Assembly (NCBI GenBank): GCA_003254905.1
Contig: QANU01015556.1
Location: 1 to 64,000, forward strand
Direction of reading: 5' to 3'
DNA length: 64,000 bases
From: Nissolia schottii
Lineage: Eukaryota; Streptophyta; Magnoliopsida; Fabales; Fabaceae
The notes below the pieces were generated by a model, which saw only the letters and a program-made list of their open reading frames with translations, made no database searches and was not told the origin of the DNA. The position numbers and the translations under genes were made by a program. Of the stretch, positions 34,980-46,909 are shown piece by piece; within the stretch, counting starts at the first letter, position 1; every line of letters begins with the position of its first letter.

Positions 34980-35261
34980 ATGCTATTAAATGTCTTGGAA
35001 ATCTATTTCGTGGAATAGTGACGCTTAAGTCTGAGAATACTCTATCGCTCGTATCCATCTATCACTCCTTGGCACAAATGGCTCTTAATTTATAAACTAG
35101 TAATGGAAAGGGAAAATTTTCAAAATGGTCCGTATTTTCGAGTAAAGAATATTTGACAAGATATAAGTAGGGGCTAGAAGTAACCCAACCAAGGCAGATA
35201 ACAATCCTATAATCAGTGTTACGACTATAGTGTAAACTGAAAGTAGGGGTGTTATACCGCA

Positions 35262-35634
35262 CAGCACAGCCCAGCGGCGACGAAACAAAACAGCAACGCT
35301 GCGGGTTGCGTTCTTTATCCATGGTTCGTGGTGAGCATGTAAGCTATGTGTCCATGGCTTATCAATATTATGTAAATTGCTTAATGTCATGGTTAATGAA
35401 AATTGCTTGAATTTTATTAACATGGATATAGCCACGGTATGGCTATGGTTCTGCTTAATATATCCAATTCCCCAATTAACAATGTAGGGTTCATAAAATT
35501 TTGAAAAAATTGAATAAATAAATTATCGACATACGATAGTGCAGCGGAAACTAGAAGCACAAATATCAATTTTCCAAATCATCCAAAACGCAAATCCTAA
35601 TAACCTGTCAATGATGCAAAGCTCTGATACCACT
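35262..35634 (-). mobile_element. Copia leader remnant (minus) with primer-binding site
   Basis: The minus strand after the LTR reads AGTGGTATCAGAGC (35,634-35,621), the initiator-Met tRNA PBS with a 2-base spacer, then an untranslated leader, cut on the left where the family 3 solo LTR sits. No gag seen. Confidence 0.75.
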
Positions 35635-36081
35635 TGTTAGAATTTCATGATCTACAACACGTCAGATTACTAAGGATTATAGGATTTCATAAATACTTGC
35701 ATCCATGGCTAAATGATTGAAATCCCTTGCAACAATTGATCACGAACGAGAAGCTGGTTCCGTGGCCTTCCTCAACTAAACCTTCTTAGTTCCTCAATGG
35801 GACCTTTTGTTTCTCTTCAGATGGGGAGAAATGAAACGGTTTCTGATTTGGTGTCTTGTAGACCATAATCGTTCCTAACGTATTTAAGCTCACCAGGGTT
35901 CTCATTATCCCCTGATGGGCCAACACTAGTATCTACCCATTAAGCCCAAATTCATTATCTTTAAGTCCAATAGGCTTATCAAAAATTAGATCACTAAAAT
36001 TAAGCTCCTTATGATAAATAACTAATATAATTGTTATTGAATATGAGCCCATGCAATTATTGGAAATATAAATTTCCAACA
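35635..36081 (-). mobile_element. Ty1/copia 5' LTR (minus)
   Basis: 447 bp; the minus strand starts TGTTGGAAATTTATATTTCC and ends AAATTCTAACA, immediately before the PBS. The TGTTGGAAATT start and TCTAACA end are usual for plant copia LTRs. The 3' partner is absent. Confidence 0.8.
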
Positions 36082-37519
36082 AAAGAGACTCATTTTATCA
36101 TCAAATTGATGAACCAAGCTTTTCCACTATAGCAAAGTTCATACACAAAAATTATATAATGTCATATCCACTTACAAATAATTTATTAAGTCCAACAACT
36201 CAAATTGATCGCTCAATTTGTTTATTTAAACAATATGCTCTAATATTTTTGACATCTTAATTGATCTGAGTTGTATAATAAGATACAATTTTGATTTACG
36301 GTAGTCCAAAATAAAAATATATATATACGCAGGACGGCTTCACCCTTGATTTTAAGTACTTGTAGTTTGTCTTCTCTACTATCCGTCAAATAGAAATAAT
36401 CCTCTTTAGAAATGCTGGAGGGTAGACTTAACAGTATTCTCGAGCATTTGATAAAACAAATAAACTCAAATTGCTAAAATGTAAGCTTACGCAATCCTCC
36501 AACCCTACATTCATGTGTGTACGATATAATTCATCATAGTTGCACTTTTATATAAGATGGTGCTGATGTTGCCCATTCACATGTAAATAATATCGTGCTA
36601 CAGTCATATTTTAAAGAGGCAGGGTAGAATTGTGTTCGTGTGTGCTTCGCAATATAATATAATATAAAGTATCATTTAATAGATGAAAAGATGGATAATA
36701 TGGTCGAGCAATCGTCAAATGGTCAAAAGCTAGACTCATAGGGCGCCACAGCATAGCATGAATAATTAGAGCAATCATAGAGCGTGACATATATGGACAT
36801 AAGACTAACCTATCATTTTTGAGCACAAAAAATAAAAATAAATGTCACTTGATAAGACAAAAAAAAGTTAATAGTAAACACAATAAAAATAGTAAAACTT
36901 ATTTTTATTTTTGTGTGTCCAAAAATAAAATGTTAAATCTTATACACACAAAAAAATTTCACCGATGTGAATATGGGTCAATGACTACCTCTCCTAAAGA
37001 CATGAATCCTAAGCCACATGGTCATAGAAATTTTTATTTTATACAATGTCAAGAATCATTATTTTTCCAGAAACTTATACAGGTGGTTAGCAACTTAAAT
37101 GGTTTTTTTATTTGATAATCAAATGGCATTACAGAAAATTCAAGTTGGAATAGTAGCTCTTTCTGCCTACGAAGTCACAACACAAATATTAGAACAGAAC
37201 AAAATATATCAACAAAATTAGTTGACCAATAATTAAATTAAAATGTAATTTTCAGTCATTTACTAAATTGACAGGAGAGGGAGAAAAAGTCATATTAGAC
37301 CATTAGTACCAAATCCTTGGCCCATTCATGTTAGCAAAAATACAAAATAGATTTATACATAGCTCAATTTGATTTGTTTGCTACACCTTGTATGGTCATT
37401 ATCTTAGACTTGACGAGGCAAGGGAGTTAGACTAGAGAAACGGACAATAAATGACCACTGAATTGCGTGTAAAATGGCTATTGATCAGGTGAAAAATCTT
37501 TTGCTGATTGTGACTATTT
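36082..37519. other. AT-rich DNA, no gene
   Basis: No credible coding frame or element ends. A short (TA) run near 36,318-36,326. Some of this may be older copia or intergenic DNA. Confidence 0.35.
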
Positions 37520-37859
37520 TGTTGGAATAATTATAATAATTATTTTATGGACATGCATAAATTGATGTTTTGTCTAGATTAAATTGATCGAAGAGTCTCT
37601 TCGTCTACCCTGTGTCAGTTTTTATTCTTTCCTATTAAGAATAAATAAATACTCTCTCCTGTCCTTTGGAGTCTGACACAGAGCATAGGAGAAAAACCTC
37701 TTCCTCTTCTTTCTGTTTTGTTCCATTTCTCTCATCTGCAGGCATCAGAGAAAATGGCTTCAGCTCCTTCAATTCCAGGTAAAAATTTCTCTTCTCTATC
37801 ACTAAGAAATTGTTTATATTTCACATGCTATGATTAGAAGAAATTATTATAATATTTCA
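37520..37859 (+). mobile_element. 5' LTR of the LARD-like element
   Basis: 340 bp, TGTTGGAATAATT...ATATTTCA. Relative to the 3' LTR it lacks 73 bp (after 'ttgatcg') and shows about ten substitutions over the shared part. Contains an AATAAATAAATA stretch, and an ATG followed after eight codons by CAG|GTAAAAA. Confidence 0.93.
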
Positions 37860-37860
37860 A

Positions 37861-37874
37861 TTGGTATCAGAGCC
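37861..37874 (+). promoter_or_regulatory. Primer-binding site of LARD-like element
   Basis: TTGGTATCAGAGCC, matching the 3' end of initiator-Met tRNA. Confidence 0.9.
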
Positions 37875-39139
37875 TTATATAGAGAAGGTTCAATTTCATT
37901 TGGGTTAAGATGTTTATGAACCCTAAAGTTGTTAATTTGGGAATTTTATTTTAACCCTAATTCAGCAATTTCATATCACAAAGTCCATGATCATATTCAG
38001 CATATGCAAGCTATTTTGTAGACACAGGGCTATTTTGTAATGAATTAAATTCATGGCTTCAGCAACTCTAGATTGTAAAATTGGAGAATTATTATTCTCT
38101 GAGAATTCCAAAACCTTGATAAAGAACATCCCTTTTCTTTTGCTTCCTGTTGTGATGGCACGGATCATCCTCTTCATCCACGCCTCTCCACCTTCGTGCG
38201 CCGGCGCCGCCACCGTCAACGACATCGGAAGAGAGTCTCCGAGGCTGTGTTTGGTGTCGTCTTCCTCGCTGAAACCGCGATGACGATGATGGCGATGGCG
38301 ACGGCTGCTCACAGTTTCCTCCTCGTGTCTGCACTGCACATCACGGTTGGGGACAACCGTAACCATGGCTTGTGGTAATGTGGCAGGCTTGCGACAGTAG
38401 GCGGCAATGTGAGAGGACGGTGTGGAGAGGAGGGTGGTGGTGCTGCGGTGCGAGCGGTGGAAAACGGCGTTTGTTGCTGCCGCGTTTTATGCAGGAAAGG
38501 CGCCGTGGTTGCTTCCGGGTTGCTCAGCCACCGTAGTTTGCGCCGCCATAGCCTCTGCAGGTTGTTGCGCCTGGTTGGTGGTTGCCGTCGCGGTTTGTGA
38601 CACGATGCCACAGCAGGTTGCGCCGTGAGTTGCTGCATTTCTGGTTGCCACGGTTTGCGCCGTGATTTGCACACCGCCATGACTCGCGCAGCGATTGCCG
38701 CTACTGCATCTTCCTGATGGCTGTGATTTGCTGAAATTAATTGCTGTGATTTCTGAAATTTCTGAATATAAGGCAAGTTTTTTTTTTTTTTTGGAACTGC
38801 TGTGACCATGACTCTTTCCTTTATTTGTTTTTATTATTTATGGAAATACAGTATATGGGAAACGAGACAGGTTCTTTTGGGCAATTATTATTATTGCTTT
38901 TCTTGATTATGGTTGGCTGATTTGGGCAATTAATGGGATTGTTGTAATTGCTGTAATATTGCCATGATATGTGCCATAAAGATTTCCTGAATGGATACAG
39001 CATGATACGGGTTTAATTTGTGATTCTGATTTGCTTAATATATGCCCATTTGTGATTATGAAAAATTGCTAAACCTATGCCATTATTGTTTGTTATTTTG
39101 AAATTGCTGAATATCAGTGCTGAAGTGTCTAAATATATG

Positions 39140-40993
39140 GAGTTTTTTACTCGCTTGCCCCTGCTACAGGAACTAATTACCAGAATACTTCCGTTTTAAA
39201 ACATAATACAGGACTGCCCCTTTTTGCGGACGTGGCAGGATTCGCCAACGCGTTTGGCGAATTTGGGTAAAAAAAATTTTTTAAATTGTTTTTAATTAAA
39301 ATATAAGCAAATATTAATATATTTGTTCTGTTAGCACATGTTGGACGGGGAATACAATATTTGGGAAAATCATGGGTTCTCGGGTAAGCTACAAAAATTC
39401 AAAAAATAATATTACAAAAAGGCTAGGACGCTCTTTATCGTGCGCGTGCGGGAAAATCCATCGGTTTGGCCTTCGAAGGGCCCAACCGGCTTGGACTCAT
39501 GCGCGCGATCCCAACTCTCTTCTCAACTCTTTTTACCAAAATAACAACTACTAAAGATATATAAACACTTAAAAGGTTTGTGATCTAACCAATGTGGGAC
39601 TAGAGCTTTTGAAATACATAAGCTTTGCTCTACTTCTGTCAAATACATTACATATTAGTATTTATACAACCAAATTCTACAAATAAATATATGAATGTAT
39701 GAATTAAAAATTAAGGAAGCACTAGCTATAATGAATTCATTAATTAATATTGCCCAAATTAACAACAATCTTTTGAGGTTAAATGGGATCATCACGAGTT
39801 CATCACCATTGCTGTTTGATAGTTGTATTTTTTTTGTAATGATACTGGATTTTCATGATGCGTTTATTAAATTTGCCTTTGTCAGCAGGGGAAAACCCGA
39901 AGAAAGTAAAATTACGGTGATTGTTTTCGGAAAAAAAAAAGGAAAAAAGAAATTGTTGCCACATGGTAGGGACTAGAAGGCAGGACTAATGATTACATTT
40001 AAAAAAGAAAAAGAAAAAACAGAAACTAATATCAGCAAAGAGTGAGCAAAATCAAAACAAATCAAGAAAAAAATATTCACAATATATGCAACATTAAAAA
40101 TAAATCAAGGAGCCGATATTCAGAATCTTATCTATAATTATATGATGATACAATCAATTTCATGGTAATTACCATATTTTGTATTTCTTTCTTTGAATTG
40201 ATGTATACCTGATATAAAAGCAACGCATGCTTCTTTTTTCTTTTAATAATAAATGAAAGCGAAACATATCTAGAATTGCAGGTTATAATTGGATTACTAT
40301 TTGTAGACGCACAAAAAAAAAAAAGATTGCCATTTATATACATAAATTATCTATTATAAAAATATTTTCTTAAGATTCGGAGCACTTCAAGAGGATATAT
40401 TTGGGATATAATTTAAATTGACGATTCTACTAAACGTTCATCTAAAACAAAAGTTTACAATACATTTACGGTTCATGAAATTACAGATGCTGAATGAATC
40501 TAATTATTGGACACATAACTCGATGATTGTTTGCTTCTTGAATAATTTAGAAGACTAATTATTCGACTAATTATTCAACGAGTTCATCACCATTGCTGAC
40601 CTTTGTCTTCTGTTGCAACAAGAAGTTACCTTTGACTACTGAATTTTATTTTTTCTATTGAGCACAAATAATCGAAGCTAGTGTGTAGCCACACGATAAA
40701 GAGCGTCCTGACCTTTTTGTAATATTATTTTTTGAATTTTTGTAGCATACCCAATAACCCATGATTTTCTCAAATATTGTATTCCCCGTCCAACATGTGC
40801 TAACATAACACATATATTAATATTTGCTTATATTTTAATTAAAAAAAATTAAAAATTTTTTTTTACCCAAATTCGCCAAACGTTTTGGCGAATCCTGCCA
40901 CGTCAGCAGAAAGGGGTAGTCCTGTATTATGTTTTAAAACGGGAGTATTCTGGTAATTAGTTCCTGTAGTAGGGGCAAGAGAGTAAAAAACTC
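39140..40993. mobile_element. Mutator-like element with ~300-bp terminal inverted repeats
   Basis: Left arm 39,140-39,442 and right arm 40,692-40,993 are inverted copies, both beginning GAGTTTTTTACTC and ending at 'ctctttatcgtg', with only scattered differences. A perfect 9-bp direct repeat AAATATATG flanks the element (39,131-39,139 and 40,994-41,002), the hallmark of Mutator-superfamily insertion. The 1.25-kb centre has no MURA transposase. It lies inside the LARD-like element, so it is younger. Confidence 0.93.
39443..40691. other. Interior of Mutator-like element, non-coding or captured DNA
   Basis: Mixed composition: a GC-rich start, then 'ccaatgtgggac' (common near plant genes), then AT-rich DNA. 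The best frame (39,695-39,976, 93 residues) matches nothing I know. This could be captured host sequence as in Pack-MULEs, but no gene is recognised. Confidence 0.35.
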
Positions 40994-41609
40994 AAATATA
41001 TGCCATTGGCCAAGTCAAATTGCTAAATGTAAGGGGTTGATTGATTTGGTAAAATGGGATGATGTGGTTGCTGTTTTTGGGTTTTATTGTTAAAAACCTG
41101 AATTGGGCTTTCCTTTGGTGAAAGTTTTTATGGGCTAACCATGATATGGGTTGCAAGTTTATTATTTATATTTTTGGATAATTTATTATTATTTGCCTTG
41201 ATTTGGTGAAGGTTAGCTATAAGGATTGTTTTTGTTCTAGATTAAATTGGCTGGTTGAAAATTTATTTTTTCATACAAAATGGGTCTTTTCTAACAAGAA
41301 GGTAATTTTTAATTTTATCTCCTGTAAAATTATAGCAATGTTTCCATTTACTAAGAAAGACTAAATGGGCATTGGTTTTGAATTGGGCTGATAAAGGATA
41401 ATGGACCATTATGTTTTCTGCTTATGACTTTGTTGTTTTGCGGAATGGGCCACTATCCTTTCTGTTTTTGTCAAAACATTTGGTTTTATTTTGAATATGG
41501 ATGGGCCATATTTTATTTTGGAGAAATGCAACAATGTTTCTTTGAGAATTTATGATATATCGGTATATCTTGATAAATATGCTTGGATATTTTGCATGGT
41601 TGAGAGCTC

Positions 41610-44600
41610 GCCTTCGTGGGTCGAATTGTGACAAAATATTTTTTTTTGGAAAAGGTTGTTGGATGTCTTACATAATTGTGAACTCGCCTTCGCGGGACGG
41701 ATTATGTTAGGACACCATTCTATTGTTGTTTCTATTGTTGCATTAAGATTTATATTAATGAAAATCTTACCCTTCGGTTCGTTTTTGTTGATATAATTCT
41801 TGATGAATGGTAAGTTATATTCTTAAGGTTTTCAGTATCCTCTTGATATTAGCCTTGAGGATGTAATGTTGTATTGACAGCTCAACATTCTCTGTGGGAA
41901 TATAAATTTGAGATTATTGTTTATATTGTTTGATTCCCAAAATTCTTTCAATAGGTATAAAAGCCAATTTAACTTCATGTTGTGGCTGTGTTGTGAGATT
42001 GGATGTCTGATATGAACTGGGATCAAATTTACTTATGTATGAACCCTACAAAATCTCAATTTGGGTACCTTTTATTTTTTTGGTTACCTGGTTTAATTGA
42101 CATGGAATTCGTATAAAGATAATTGTTTTGAGAACAATTTTTTTGTGGAAAGTTCAAATAGCCCAACTTTGCCATTTGCTAAGCTTTGCTAACATACATT
42201 TTTATAATTGTGTGCCTGCCTTCGCAAGACCAATTATAATCAAATGTAATTTTGTAATTAAAAAAAATATTTGAGAATTTGTGATTTTGTTTGTATCATG
42301 TTCCAAGTTCTAAAATAATATTTGGTTAACTTTTATTTACTTTAGTGTTTAGGAATTATTTGTTTTGAGTTTTCAAATTTAATAATGTTATAAATTATGA
42401 GATATCTTATTGTATTTCGAGTTGGAAAATATTTTGTTGAAATTTATGACAATTTTTGCTGTATCTCATAATTTGTCTATTATCAGATTTTATGATTTAT
42501 AAGAACTGGAATAATTTTGATTCTTATTTGCAAATATAGAATTGTATATTATATTTCTTGTTTATTTAGACATTGCAATTTTGGGTTTAGTGCAATGTTG
42601 GTTTATGAGTTGTGATGTGTGTGCGTGTACATATATATATATGTGTGTGTAACATGACAATTTTGTACACTCTCATGTTAATCTGAAATAGTGTTTTTCA
42701 TAACATGTTGATATTATGATTTATGAAATTCAAGTGGGAGAATATTGAATTATTGTGTGAATTGCATAAATCACTATTAAATTTGAGGTTAATTTCATAT
42801 TAATTAAATGCTTTAAAACATGTTTAGAATTTGAAAATATTGACTTTGGGATTCGTTATTGTGATATTGATTATATATATATATATATATATAGCACATT
42901 GGCAATTGTGATAAAATTTAAAATAATTGTGAAATTACTTATGCTTCCACTGCTTATAGTAAAATTCTATTGTCGTCAAAGTGCTATTCATTTTGGGTAA
43001 AATACATTTTGTCATGGAGAAATTATTTTAATTTTGACAATATCACTATGCTTTGTTTGACTAGCCACATTGTGTTTTTAAGGAGTTTTGTTTACTAATT
43101 ATCATTTATTAAATAATGTTATGTGCTCCTTTTTTGGCTGAGTGTTTACCCACTATAAATATTTCAATTTTGTTACTGTGTGATATTGAGAGTTATATTA
43201 GAATAATGCTTGTGGGAAGACTCTGCACATGCATTATAATATTGATATTTCCCAAAGGAATTACATTGCATAAAAGAGCTTCATTGAGAATTTTGTAGAA
43301 ATGTGAAAAATTTCATTAATTTTGTTTTCACTTTTGATGAAATTTATCCTTGTTAAATAAAATTTGTTATTATTATTGTTGTTATTATTTTTAACGGATT
43401 GCGAATATTGTTGGATTACGTAAATAATGTACATACCCTTCGGTGTGACATTATTTGACATAATCATTGTGTGATAGAGAAAAATAATTTAATTATATTT
43501 TATATATATTGTAAGTAATTTTTCAGTATTAGTGTTATTATTTTTTCTCTATCAAGTGGGAGACTTGTATATTGTGATTCAGGACCCTTCGGCGGGATTA
43601 CAATGATATAAGTGCTCTAGTTCAATTAATTGCCCAATTAATTGAACGTGAGAAAATTATTAATATGTGTGCAAATATTATTTGGGTTTATGATTTTCTC
43701 TACCTTTTGATTTATCGTCGCTTTCAATTTTAGAACCTTAATTAAGGACATTGTTAAGTCTCTTTGATTGTATTGTTACTCCTCGGCATATTGAGATTTT
43801 TGTTTAGTGGGAGTTAGAGACTATATATTGTGTTATGTCCTTAATTGTTATTGAGTGTATGTCCAAACTTGTTACTGCTTGGCATATTAAAATTTGTGTT
43901 TGTTTTAATATGTTGGATTAGTGGGAGTAATATATATTGTCATTATTGTCTTAAGACTAAATAATGTTTTTCCATATATTATTGTGTCCTTCTGTTTTAT
44001 ATGTGGCATATTGTGGTAGACTCTTGTCGATTAAGTTACTACAGAACATGTTGTTGTTGATCCCCTAATCAATGGCTAGCAACCTATAAAGGCATAATGA
44101 GGTTCATTTTGATGTTTTGGGTTAGGGGAGTTTGTTCTGTAGGTTCGTTGTGACCTCATATTATTGCGAATGCCATTTAAGCCTGCCCAGCTTAATTATT
44201 GACAATTTTTGTGTAATGGCATATAGTTGAGACATATTGGACACAGTCTCAATATTTATGATGAGATATCTTGTTGCATCTCAAAAAAGGGCATATGGGG
44301 CGTATGCAACTCATTGTTGAGCATGTAACCCGTATGGGTAAATGAGGTTTTCTTTTGATATATTGGTTTAGTGGGAGTTTGTTTTTATCCCACATGTAAT
44401 CCTTCCTTTTGGACCTCATATGATATATTGTCGTTTTTTTATTGAAACGTTTGACAAATAATTATTGACTAATATGACGACAATTATCTTGCATTGCCAT
44501 TTTTGTTTCTTGTGATTTGCGCAATTGAAATTATGTATATTATTTTTGCATAATGGCATAATATTGAGACATTTTGGGCCCAGTCTCATGTTGTTACTGT

Positions 44601-44885
44601 AATGAGATTGTCTTTCAATCTCATATAGCATCTTGGGTGGATGATTGGGACAAATATCTTTCACGTTCATAAAAGGTCACTGAAATGTAGTGTTTTTGTT
44701 TCTGTATGATATCTTTGCTCCTTCGAGTGTGATTTTATGCAGTAATGAAATACTTATACATTTCATTTTGGATCTTGTGGTTAAGAACGTTGTATTATTC
44801 TGGCATTTATTGTAGCCACATAGTGTAAGTTGATTTGGATTAATGTTTCATTTTGTAATCTAATTTATGCTGTCCAAGTGGGAGA
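41610..44885 (+). repeat. Recurrent CCTTCG and AGTGGGAG motifs in LARD interior
   Basis: 'ctcgccttcg(t/c)ggg' near 41,610 and 41,690, 'tgccttcgcaaga' near 42,225, 'cccttcgg' near 41,770, 43,437 and 43,587; 'agtgggag' near 42,732, 43,555, 43,807, 43,920, 44,368 and the true PPT at 44,876. No coding frame accompanies them. Confidence 0.6.
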
Positions 44886-44886
44886 A

Positions 44887-45299
44887 TGTTGGAATAATTA
44901 TAATAATTATTTTATGGACATGCATAAATTGGTGTTTTGTCCAGATTAAATTGATCGCCAGAATAATGTATACATGTGTTTGGACTAGCTGATGATAGGT
45001 GGGCTAGGTCCATCATTAACTAATGTATGGTAGAGTCCCTTCGCCTACCCTGTGTCAGTTTTTATTCTTCCCTATTAAGAATAAATAAATACTCTCTCCT
45101 GCCCTTTGGAGTCTGACACAGAGCATAGGAGAAAAACCACTTCCTCTTCTTTCTTTTTTGTTCCATTTCTCTCATCTGCAGGCATCAGAGAAAATGGCTT
45201 CTGCTCCTTCAATTCCAGGTAAAAATTTCTCTTCTCTATCACTAAGAAATTGTTTATATTTCACATGCTATGATTAGAAGAAATTATTATAATCTTTCA
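44887..45299 (+). mobile_element. 3' LTR of the LARD-like element
   Basis: 413 bp, same ends as the 5' LTR. It keeps the 73-bp segment around 'gtatacatgtgtttggac' missing from the 5' copy. Preceded by the purine tract at 44,876-44,886. Confidence 0.93.
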
Positions 45300-46909
45300 A
45301 ATAGGGTCACTGCACCAACAAGATTTTCTTTTTTTTTTCATTTTATTTTTAGTTTGTTTTTGTTATTAGTTCCTTACATGAGGACATGCAATTGTTCAAG
45401 CGTGGAGTATTTTAATATGGGGTTTTAATTATACCCCATTTCATTATTCCAGAATTGAACATTGCAACCTAAAAATGTGCAGTTTTAATGCTTAATTAAT
45501 ATGTTTTACACATTATCCTCTATTGTGAGAAATTGAGAAAAATGCAATTTAAAGCACTATTTTTTTAATCTTAGGAATCAATTTGTAGATTTTTTGTTTC
45601 TTTTTAATTTTTTTATTTTAATTGCAAAAAAATAAATCGCTAAGAGGATTAATGAAGACTTGAATAAGATTACAAAAATATTTGATAAAATTGAAGAAGA
45701 GATTTGAAGAGAAGATTTATATCATAAAATACCAATTTGAAGACAAATCCAGAAAGATTTGGTCTAAGATTTGCCGAGGATGTTTTAATGCTGGCTTTGT
45801 CACGGATTTTGCACTAAGATAGAGGTTGAATCTTGAATTGGCTTCAACTACAAAGTTCTTGAGCTTTCTCTTATTTTTTATTGAAGACTTGAATTATCTC
45901 AATCTGATATTTGTAGTCAAAATTATTGCGATTTTACCAACTACAACGTCAAAAGTGTGGGTTTTTGATTTTAGGCCCATTCTCTATAAATAGATCACTC
46001 TGTCATAACCTTCTCATGACTTGTCTCCACTTTTGTTTTCTGCCCTTTTCTCTCTTTTTTTTGCACTTTAAGTTATTATTAGTAGTGCTTTAGCTTTTTC
46101 GTTCAATAGATTCAAGGTTTTGGAACATTTGCATTGACATGCGAGGTTCCTTTCTCCTGTTCTCAAATTGACGTGCAACTCTTTATTCAACTTTATTTAG
46201 GTTCTTTATTTTTTATTCATGGAGGATTAGTTTTCTAATATCTTGCATGCGATAATTCTAGGATTAGGATTAATTTGAGGTTCTTGTGCGTAATGATTGT
46301 TCAAAATTCTCCCCCCTTCTTTTCTAATTGATAACATAGTGATCACATGCTATTAGTTACGAATAATTCTAAATTAATAAATCTTGACGATCGTAGGATT
46401 TGTTAGGATTGGTAATTCAAGTTGGTCAATGATAGTTATCCAAGCCTATGAGAATTTGGGGGGTTAATCTGATTAGATTAAGTTGTGAAATTAGGTATGA
46501 AATTAGTATAGGTACTTAAGACCGAGATCTTTGTTGTTAATGCTTGTACTAGTTAATGCTTAGGAGAATGCGATCGTGATCTCGTAGGTGAATTGTATGT
46601 TAGTTGGAGATCTCTAGCTAATAAACAACAACCCCTTTTATGGACATTGATTTGTAAAACCAATGATAATTAATCCTTGATCTATGAAGAACTGTATGCA
46701 TGGTACTTTCCCTTTTTATTTTGTATATTTTATTTTATTTTATTTGTGATAACTGTTCAAGCCCCATTTATTTTATTTGAATAAACTTGAATTGAATTGC
46801 TCGTACTTTCTTGTGAGACGACTTAGGTTGGCCTTTTTACTATGTTTTTGGGGTTTGCTTAGTTTTACAAATTATTATTTGATTACACAAGTAACATTTT
46901 GGTGTGTGT
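45300..46909 (+). mobile_element. Tat/Athila-like 3' region and LTR remnant
   Basis: Near 45,370 'cttacatgaggacatgcaattg' then 'caagcgtggagt' resembles the segment that precedes the 3' LTR in Tat/Athila elements. TATAAATA at 45,985-45,992 is followed by a leader. Near 46,805-46,840 'cttgtgagacgacttagg' resembles the usual LTR end. Interrupted at 46,910 by another LTR. No coding. Confidence 0.45.
45985..45992 (+). promoter_or_regulatory. TATA box of Tat/Athila-like LTR
   Basis: TATAAATA followed by 'gatcactctgtc' and a T/C-rich leader. Confidence 0.5.

Larger units (their letters stand above)
32359..35256 (+). mobile_element. Solo LTR, family 3
   Basis: Starts TGTAACATCCTGTTTTTCCC and ends TAGGGGTGTTATA (expected GTTACA). 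Flanks are CCGGA (32,354-32,358) and CCGCA (35,257-35,261), a 5-bp target duplication with one change. It includes (TA)n tracts, a CCGCTGAGCGG array (33,349-33,556) and the common LTR 3' end. Homologous to the LTR 46,910-54,266. No PBS or coding attached. Confidence 0.8.
37520..45299 (+). mobile_element. Complete non-coding copia-type element (LARD-like)
   Basis: Two LTRs (37,520-37,859 and 44,887-45,299), a PBS after the first (TTGGTATCAGAGCC) and a purine tract AAGTGGGAGAA before the second define a whole element. The 7-kb interior has no gag-pol: a GC-rich leader (38,170-38,720), a Mutator-like insertion (39,140-40,993), then AT-rich DNA with recurrent 'AGTGGGAG' and 'CCTTCG' motifs. Non-autonomous; copied only with enzymes from a copia partner. 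No clear target duplication (TATTT left, AATAG right). Confidence 0.85.

Noticed and set aside
37971-38809. Several overlapping frames in GC-rich DNA
   Set aside because: Arg/Ala/His-rich low-complexity products on both strands in the leader of a coding-less element; no recognisable domain.
37511-45312. Inverted match 'gtgactattt' / 'aaatagggtcac' flanking the LARD element
   Set aside because: Target duplications are direct, not inverted; this is imperfect and likely chance.
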